Of a stretch of 9,724 nt of DNA, positions 6,357 to 9,724 are shown one piece after another. The notes beneath the pieces are model-generated. The model was not told the origin of the DNA. It ran no database searches and saw nothing but the letters and a program-made list of their open reading frames with translations. The DNA is from Spirochaetia bacterium UBA5368 (GTDB lineage Bacteria > Spirochaetota > UBA4802 > UBA5368), in assembly GCA_002407865.1 (NCBI GenBank), contig DHPI01000067.1, positions 15,724 through 25,447 of the forward strand, given 5' to 3'. Numbering within the stretch: position 1 is the stretch's first letter; the number at the start of each line of letters is the position of its first letter. The translations under genes were made by a program, and so were the position numbers.

Positions 6357-6504
6357 GTATAGATGCCACGGCGTGAGATTCACTGAAAGCGCCATGGATG
6401 TCGCAATGCGATGCAATCTATACCTCCTGAAATAGTGAATTTCTCTGTGGTGTACTACCTTGATGAGAGATTCAGTTAATCCCCGCATATGCGGGGATTT
6501 TTTT
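6357..6504 (+). ncRNA. Candidate structured small RNA of about 147 nt, no family recognised
   Basis: An intergenic, plus-strand transcription unit is indicated by a promoter with 17-base spacing just upstream and an intrinsic terminator at its 3' end. The 5' part folds as a three-way junction. P1 is a perfect 8-bp stem, GTATAGAT (6357-6364) with ATCTATAC (6416-6423). P2 pairs CCACGGCG (6366-6373) with CGCCATGG (6390-6397), with one internal C-A mismatch. P3 pairs TCGC (6401-6404) with GCGA (6408-6411) and can extend by two G-U pairs. A single-stranded CTCCTGAAAT follows. P4 pairs TGAA and TCTCT (6436-6446, two-base bulge) with AGAGATTCA (6466-6474). The terminator hairpin completes it. The P2 loop copy GAGATTCACT (6375-6384) can also pair with AGTGAATTTCTC (6434-6445), so P4 and a loop interaction exclude each other. 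It does not match my recollection of 6S RNA, SRP RNA, tmRNA, RNase P or the purine, TPP or c-di-GMP riboswitches. It could instead be a leader of the HEAT gene. Confidence 0.55.
6478..6504 (+). terminator. Strong intrinsic terminator ending the small RNA
   Basis: AATCCCCGC (6478-6486), loop ATAT, and GCGGGGATT (6491-6499) form a perfect 9-bp GC-rich stem. It overlaps a run of seven T (6498-6504). The T-run is on the plus strand only, so it acts in the plus direction. No protein gene lies immediately upstream on that strand, which implies an RNA gene or a regulated leader in 6357-6477. An ATG inside this hairpin (6489) is in frame with the HEAT gene but is an implausible start. Confidence 0.85.
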
Positions 6505-6566
6505 CCCATACACATTTACGCCACCGCGCTAAATTTTTGTTGAATAAAATTGTTCACATACCATTA

Positions 6567-6595
6567 TTGTTCACTGCATGTGTATATTTTAATTA
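6567..6595 (+). promoter_or_regulatory. Possible promoter of the HEAT-repeat gene
   Basis: TTGTTC (6567-6572) and TAATTA (6590-6595) have 17-base spacing and lie in an A/T-rich stretch between the small-RNA terminator and the HEAT start codon, about 30 bases before the ATG. Because a strong terminator precedes it, the HEAT gene should need its own promoter. The octamer TTGTTCAC occurs at 6550-6557 and again at 6567-6574, 17 bases apart, and could be a regulator site. The -10 match is poor, so the assignment is tentative. Confidence 0.3.
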
Positions 6596-6623
6596 CACTA
6601 TTATATATTCACTGACGAAGGGC

Positions 6624-8066
6624 ATGAAAGATACTTTGTCGAGAATCGAAACGCTGATAGAATCACTCGCAAGTGAAGACCATTCCGTATGCGACAACTC
6701 GTGCAGCGAACTCGCCGCTATCGGCAATGACGCCGTCGGTCCGCTTATACAGGCGCTTGCGACCGATAATGACAGGATACGCGAAATGCTATCGTGGATT
6801 CTCGTCGAAATAGGACAGCCGGCGGTCCCTTCATTAATTTCGATTCTCGGTGAAGGCAATGTCAGTCAGCGCATCAGTGCAACCGAGATACTCGGCCTTA
6901 TCGGCAACATTTCGGCGATAGGACCGCTCATTATTTCGCTGAAAGATGAAAATAGCGATGTCCGCGACGGCGCTGCGTGGGCGCTCGTGAGGATTGGAGA
7001 ACCGTCGATAGGGCCGCTTATTCAATCAGTTAACGATAAAAGCAGTTTTGTCCGCCACGGGGCCGCGTGGGCGCTCGCAGGGATCGGCGATCCGGCGGTC
7101 GAGGCTCTCATCAACGCCCTTTCAGGCGCGACCCACGCGATACAACAGATACTGATCGATACGCTCGTTGAGATCAAGGAAACTTCGGTGCAACCGCTCC
7201 TGGATTTACTCGATAATGACGATACGGAAATGCGCATGCTGGCGGCGGATGCGCTCGGCCGGATTGGATCGCCCCTGGCAATTGATCACCTCATCTCATC
7301 GCTGAAAGACCGTGACAGGATTGTGCGAAGAAAATCGGTGGAAGCGCTCGCGAAAATCGGGCATCCCGCTTTTGAACAGCTTTTTACCATTCTGTCGGAT
7401 AACGACGATGAAGAAATACGCGACGGCATCACGCTTGTGTTCGGCATTGCCGGCCGACAGGTAATCAGCATGCTGGTTGAAAAAATATCCACGGCCGATG
7501 CGGATCTGCGAAGAAGGATTGTACGAACCTTCGGCATTATCAAAGCCCCGGCCTCCGTACCCGCGCTGCTGAACGCACTCCACGATACCGACAATTCAGT
7601 TCGCGATCTTGCCGCATGGGCGCTCGGCGAAATTGAGGACAGAAATGCCATTGAACCTCTTCTTGCGCTACTCGGTGATCCGACAATGGAAGCCAGGTAC
7701 TCCCTTGCTGCGTGGGCGCTGGGAAAGCTCAAGGCGCATGACGCCACAGGCGTCATTACCAAATTTCTGAAGAGTCCCCATCCTCACGTGCGATGGCGCG
7801 CCGCGCTCACCCTCGGCATACTCAGGGACAGACGCGCGGTAGGTCCGTTGACCGCCGCGATACACGATGCCGATCCCGATGTTAGAAAGCGAATCATATC
7901 TTCGCTCGGGGATATTGGAGATCCCGCGGCCGTGGAGCCTCTGACGCGGTTGCTCACCGAAGACGGCGCCGATTACTGGCTGCTGATAAAGGACACGTTG
8001 ACGAAAATAAAATCACGACGCGCCGATAGCGCGAAAGCGAATTACGGCGATCATTATGACACATAA
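6624..8066 (+). CDS. HEAT-repeat (PBS-lyase-type) scaffold protein
   Basis: From the ATG at 6624 the protein has 480 residues and is almost wholly a tandem array of about 14-15 units of roughly 30-31 residues. The recurring pattern is [VI]Rxx[AS]AxALxxIGdPxAvxPLxxxLxD. Examples are VRDGAAWALVRIGEP (113-127), VRHGAAWALAGIGDP (143-157), VRDLAAWALGEIED (326-339) and VRKRIISSLGDIGDP (420-434). No signal peptide, transmembrane helix or catalytic domain is seen, so it is probably a cytoplasmic protein-binding scaffold. Some related repeat proteins are phycobilin lyases, but nothing here points to pigments. The frame is open from within the upstream terminator hairpin (6489), yet residues before 6624 are not HEAT-like and that start would be untranslatable, so 6624 is chosen. 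The AAGGG before it is rather close. The last 15 or so residues are polar and non-repetitive. The 63-residue gene follows after 15 bases. Confidence 0.88.
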   Translation: MKDTLSRIETLIESLASEDHSVCDNSCSELAAIGNDAVGPLIQALATDNDRIREMLSWILVEIGQPAVPSLISILGEGNVSQRISATEILGLIGNISAIGPLIISLKDENSDVRDGAAWALVRIGEPSIGPLIQSVNDKSSFVRHGAAWALAGIGDPAVEALINALSGATHAIQQILIDTLVEIKETSVQPLLDLLDNDDTEMRMLAADALGRIGSPLAIDHLISSLKDRDRIVRRKSVEALAKIGHPAFEQLFTILSDNDDEEIRDGITLVFGIAGRQVISMLVEKISTADADLRRRIVRTFGIIKAPASVPALLNALHDTDNSVRDLAAWALGEIEDRNAIEPLLALLGDPTMEARYSLAAWALGKLKAHDATGVITKFLKSPHPHVRWRAALTLGILRDRRAVGPLTAAIHDADPDVRKRIISSLGDIGDPAAVEPLTRLLTEDGADYWLLIKDTLTKIKSRRADSAKANYGDHYDT

Positions 8067-8081
8067 GGATGCTATTGGATT

Positions 8082-8273
8082 ATGGTAATCAAACTGTACG
8101 ACATGGACACGCTTGAATATTCCGGCCAGATAATTGCGGCCAGCAACACAAGCTGGGAATATGAAAATGTCAACAACGACTTCATGATTCAAATGACAAA
8201 GGGCATGCCACTGAAAGCAGTGCTTGCCAATCTCGTCGTATTCAACCTCGTATACGATGTTCATCAGAATTAA
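8082..8273 (+). CDS. Small protein of unknown function (63 aa)
   Basis: I do not recognise this protein. The 63 codons use normal third-position G/C like their neighbours, which argues for a real gene. The antisense frame on the opposite strand gives a Cys/His/Ile-rich, implausible product. The sequence begins MVIKLYDMDTLEYSG, has an acidic-polar middle (SWEYENVNNDF, 25-35) and ends with a hydrophobic helix-like run (LKAVLANLVVFNLVYDV, 44-60). No cysteines or metal motifs are present, and the hydrophobic run is too short and mixed to be a confident membrane helix. AAGGA (8065-8069) lies 12 bases before the ATG, a long spacing. Only 15 bases separate it from the HEAT gene, so the two should be co-transcribed and possibly act together. 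Confidence 0.6.
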   Translation: MVIKLYDMDTLEYSGQIIAASNTSWEYENVNNDFMIQMTKGMPLKAVLANLVVFNLVYDVHQN

Positions 8274-8281
8274 TATATCTG

Positions 8282-8309
8282 TTGACATATTTGCGTTGCC
8301 ATATAATTC
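8282..8309 (+). promoter_or_regulatory. Promoter candidate for the 291-aa gene
   Basis: A perfect TTGACA at 8282-8287 is followed by TAATTC (8304-8309) at 16-base spacing. A perfect TATAAT (8302-8307) overlaps it, but its 14-base spacing is too short for normal sigma70 use. Transcription would start near 8316, leaving a leader of about 70 bases before the ATG at 8388. The site lies just after the 63-aa gene's stop, so the 291-aa gene can be expressed separately from the HEAT gene. The 8310-8387 leader shows no hairpin of note. Confidence 0.5.
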
Positions 8310-8387
8310 TATTCCCTGATAACCCTGAATGCGAGCTCATCATATTCCGTAACAGGCGAGAGAACCGCATAATAAACGAACAGACAT

Positions 8388-9263
8388 ATGGCCGACGAAA
8401 AAGAAAAAAATAACGATCTGGATCTCAATTCCTTCGATATCGATGTCGATCTGGATAATCCTTTCGCGGAAGAGATTACCGTATCCAGAGCGGTAAAAGA
8501 AAGCGCACCGAAGACTGCGATGTCGAAAAAAACGCCGCAATCCCCGCCGCGGCGTGAGGAGCCCCGCAAGCGCTCGTCGAAGGATTTCAATCCGGATATG
8601 GAAGCGCTTTTGCTGACAGCCCAGTCGTCAATGATAATCGACGGGATGCAGCTTTATACGGAAGGGAATTTTTCGTCATCGACACTGCCGATTTACATGG
8701 AAGCCCTCAAGGGCGTGTCTCTCTATATAAAAATCCTCGATAGAAATCCAAATAACTACAACAAGCTGAAAGCGCTTATCGACGCGGATTCTGACTGCAA
8801 AGAAGTGGAAGATACCGCCTTTTCCATATACAAACGCGTGTTCCATTCAATGCCCGAAACCGAGCAGGAAAAACTTATCGCGTTCGAGAAGTTTGAGGCG
8901 CTATTTAAAGAAGCAATACAAAAGGCGTCTATTTCAAATTCGATGAAGCTTCTGAAAAAATATCTGCTGCTTTCCGGCAGTATCGACGAAGTGAAAATCA
9001 AGGATTGCATCAACAGGGGAAGCGCCGACTTTACCGCCGACATAAAGAATATCGCACATCATGTAAAACTTGCGCTTGAATTGCAAAATAAAGGCAAATG
9101 CGAAATCGCAAAAGGACTCAAGGGCCGCGACATCAATATCTTCGTGATAAAGGCATCGTATTTATTATATTATTTTTATACGCTTACCGGCAACGAAAAA
9201 CTTTCCGAGTATTTCGGGAGGATTCATTCCAACTACAAGAAATACTTTATTATACGTGATTGA
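8388..9263 (+). CDS. Uncharacterised protein with acidic N-terminus (291 aa)
   Basis: I do not recognise this protein. Three regions are visible. Residues 1-30 are highly acidic with alternating Asp and hydrophobic residues (DLDLNSFDIDVDLDNPF). Residues about 36-68 form a basic, Pro/Lys/Arg-rich linker (PPRREEPRKRSSKD). Residues about 70-291 are predicted by eye to be mostly helical and soluble, with a hydrophobic helix at 250-266 (IFVIKASYLLYYFYTL) and a Tyr/Lys-rich end. There is no signal peptide, nucleotide-binding motif or cysteine cluster. The layout of acidic tail, flexible linker and helical domain resembles adaptor or regulator proteins, but that is only inference. An in-frame TAA at 8373-8375 rules out a much longer N-terminus. 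No clear ribosome site precedes the ATG. The gene ends 5 bases from the oppositely oriented hemW. Confidence 0.75.
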   Translation: MADEKEKNNDLDLNSFDIDVDLDNPFAEEITVSRAVKESAPKTAMSKKTPQSPPRREEPRKRSSKDFNPDMEALLLTAQSSMIIDGMQLYTEGNFSSSTLPIYMEALKGVSLYIKILDRNPNNYNKLKALIDADSDCKEVEDTAFSIYKRVFHSMPETEQEKLIAFEKFEALFKEAIQKASISNSMKLLKKYLLLSGSIDEVKIKDCINRGSADFTADIKNIAHHVKLALELQNKGKCEIAKGLKGRDINIFVIKASYLLYYFYTLTGNEKLSEYFGRIHSNYKKYFIIRD

Positions 9264-9268
9264 CCGCG

Positions 9269-9724
9269 TCAGATATATTTTTCCAGAGCCCTGTACAATA
9301 AACCGTCCATATAAAACATCCCCTCTTCCGTAAAAGCAAGCACGGTATCATCGCCCTGTCGGATAATTGACACAAGTCCCTGTTTTTCAAATGATATAAA
9401 TTCATCCATAATATCTGCGGGAAACTCTCTGCCAAGCGTATCTTTGAAGCGCCGCAACGACATACCGCGAACGAGCCGAGTCGCTGTCATTACATACTCG
9501 GCGATGGCCGATGTCACGGTGCGCACATCGCGCACCCGTGCCGGTAGAGCGCCGGCCAGATATTCATCGACCGTCTGATTATTATAGTACCGCTCATTTC
9601 CGTAAAACGAATGGGCGCGGACCCCGAAACCGATATATGGCTGAAAGAGCCAATATTTCATATTGTGCTTCGATTCGAAACCGGGCAGCGCGAAATTGGA
9701 CACCTCATAATGCGCATACCCCTT
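9269..9724 (-). CDS. hemW: HemW-type radical-SAM protein, C-terminal part (5' truncated by window)
   Basis: The frame is open from the window edge (9724) to the TGA at 9271-9269, giving the last 151 residues. The sequence running YEVSNFALPGFESKHN, then MKYWLFQPYIGFGVRAHS, is the hallmark C-terminal part of the HemW/coproporphyrinogen-oxidase-like catalytic barrel. It is followed by the Tyr/Asn-rich segment and the helical HemW C-terminal domain, which ends in FYMDGLLYRALEKYI. HemW binds haem and SAM with a [4Fe-4S] cluster and is thought to deliver haem to respiratory enzymes; it is often mis-annotated as HemN. The CxxxCxxC cluster motif lies upstream, beyond the window, so its presence cannot be checked. 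A GTG at 9703 is internal to the gene and not its start. The 3' end converges on the 291-aa gene with only 5 bases between. Confidence 0.88.
   Translation of the reverse strand, partial: KGYAHYEVSNFALPGFESKHNMKYWLFQPYIGFGVRAHSFYGNERYYNNQTVDEYLAGALPARVRDVRTVTSAIAEYVMTATRLVRGMSLRRFKDTLGREFPADIMDEFISFEKQGLVSIIRQGDDTVLAFTEEGMFYMDGLLYRALEKYI

Noticed and set aside
5984..6376. Plus-strand frame of 130 codons covering the GerMN 5' end and the intergenic gap
   Set aside because: It is mostly antisense to the GerMN coding sequence, rich in Thr/Ile without a domain, and runs into the promoter of the small RNA.
6345..6416. A 23-codon minus-strand frame starting TTG behind a perfect AGGAGGT (6428-6422)
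   Set aside because: It is very short, uses a rare start, has no recognisable product and overlaps the better supported plus-strand RNA. An exact seven-base SD is expected about once by chance in a window of this size.
6357..6504. Purine or TPP riboswitch, 6S RNA or hammerhead ribozyme as the identity of the small RNA
   Set aside because: The three-way junction lacks the conserved purine junction bases. No TPP core or 6S long bubble-stem is seen, and the TTGATGAGA near 6460 lacks the CUGAUGA and downstream GAAA of a hammerhead.
6489..6623. N-terminal extension of the HEAT protein from the ATG at 6489
   Set aside because: The start codon lies inside the terminator hairpin, no ribosome site precedes it, and the 45 added residues are not HEAT-like. 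The ATG at 6624 fits better.
6624..8066. DNA-level tandem repeat or CRISPR-like periodicity
   Set aside because: The roughly 90-93 base periodicity comes from the HEAT units of the protein. The DNA copies are diverged and have no spacer pattern.
8013..8288. Minus-strand frame of 91 codons opposite the 63-aa gene
   Set aside because: It overlaps the end of the HEAT gene, has an implausible Cys/His/Ile-rich composition and no ribosome site. The plus-strand frame has normal codon use and operon spacing.

Overview
The window is ordinary chromosomal DNA of roughly even base composition from a bacterium. No phage, plasmid, insertion sequence or CRISPR features were seen. The genes suggest a Gram-negative, non-spore-forming lineage. 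A GerMN-domain membrane protein, a CYTH phosphohydrolase and a HEAT-repeat protein in one place would fit Spirochaetota, but this placement is a low-confidence inference and nothing in the sequence settles it.

Layout. (1) 1-1191, plus strand: the 3' end of a ROK-family sugar kinase, abutting a complete PAP2-type membrane phosphatase. (2) 1371-4819, plus strand: pheS and pheT, the two subunits of phenylalanyl-tRNA synthetase, 20 bases apart and evidently one operon. (3) 4860-6156, minus strand: a GerMN-domain single-pass membrane protein followed 10 bases later by a CYTH-domain protein, converging on pheT. (4) 6157-6623: a 467-base gap without a protein gene. It holds a paired TGTACA motif upstream of the GerMN gene and, on the plus strand, a self-consistent small-RNA gene: a sigma70-type promoter, a predicted start that coincides with the first base pair of a three-way junction, and a strong intrinsic terminator. 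(5) 6624-8273, plus strand: a protein made almost entirely of HEAT repeats, and a 63-residue protein of unknown function 15 bases behind it. (6) 8388-9263, plus strand: an unrecognised 291-residue protein with an acidic N-terminus and a candidate promoter of its own. (7) 9269-9724, minus strand: the C-terminal part of HemW, cut by the window edge.

The genes do not form one pathway. pheST is housekeeping translation, HemW is a haem-related radical-SAM protein, ROK/PAP2 may be sugar or lipid metabolism, and the GerMN/CYTH pair is envelope- and polyphosphate-related at best guess. The least explained parts are the candidate structured RNA at about 6357-6504 and the downstream block of HEAT protein, 63-residue protein and 291-residue protein. 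No known defence or secretion system was recognised.
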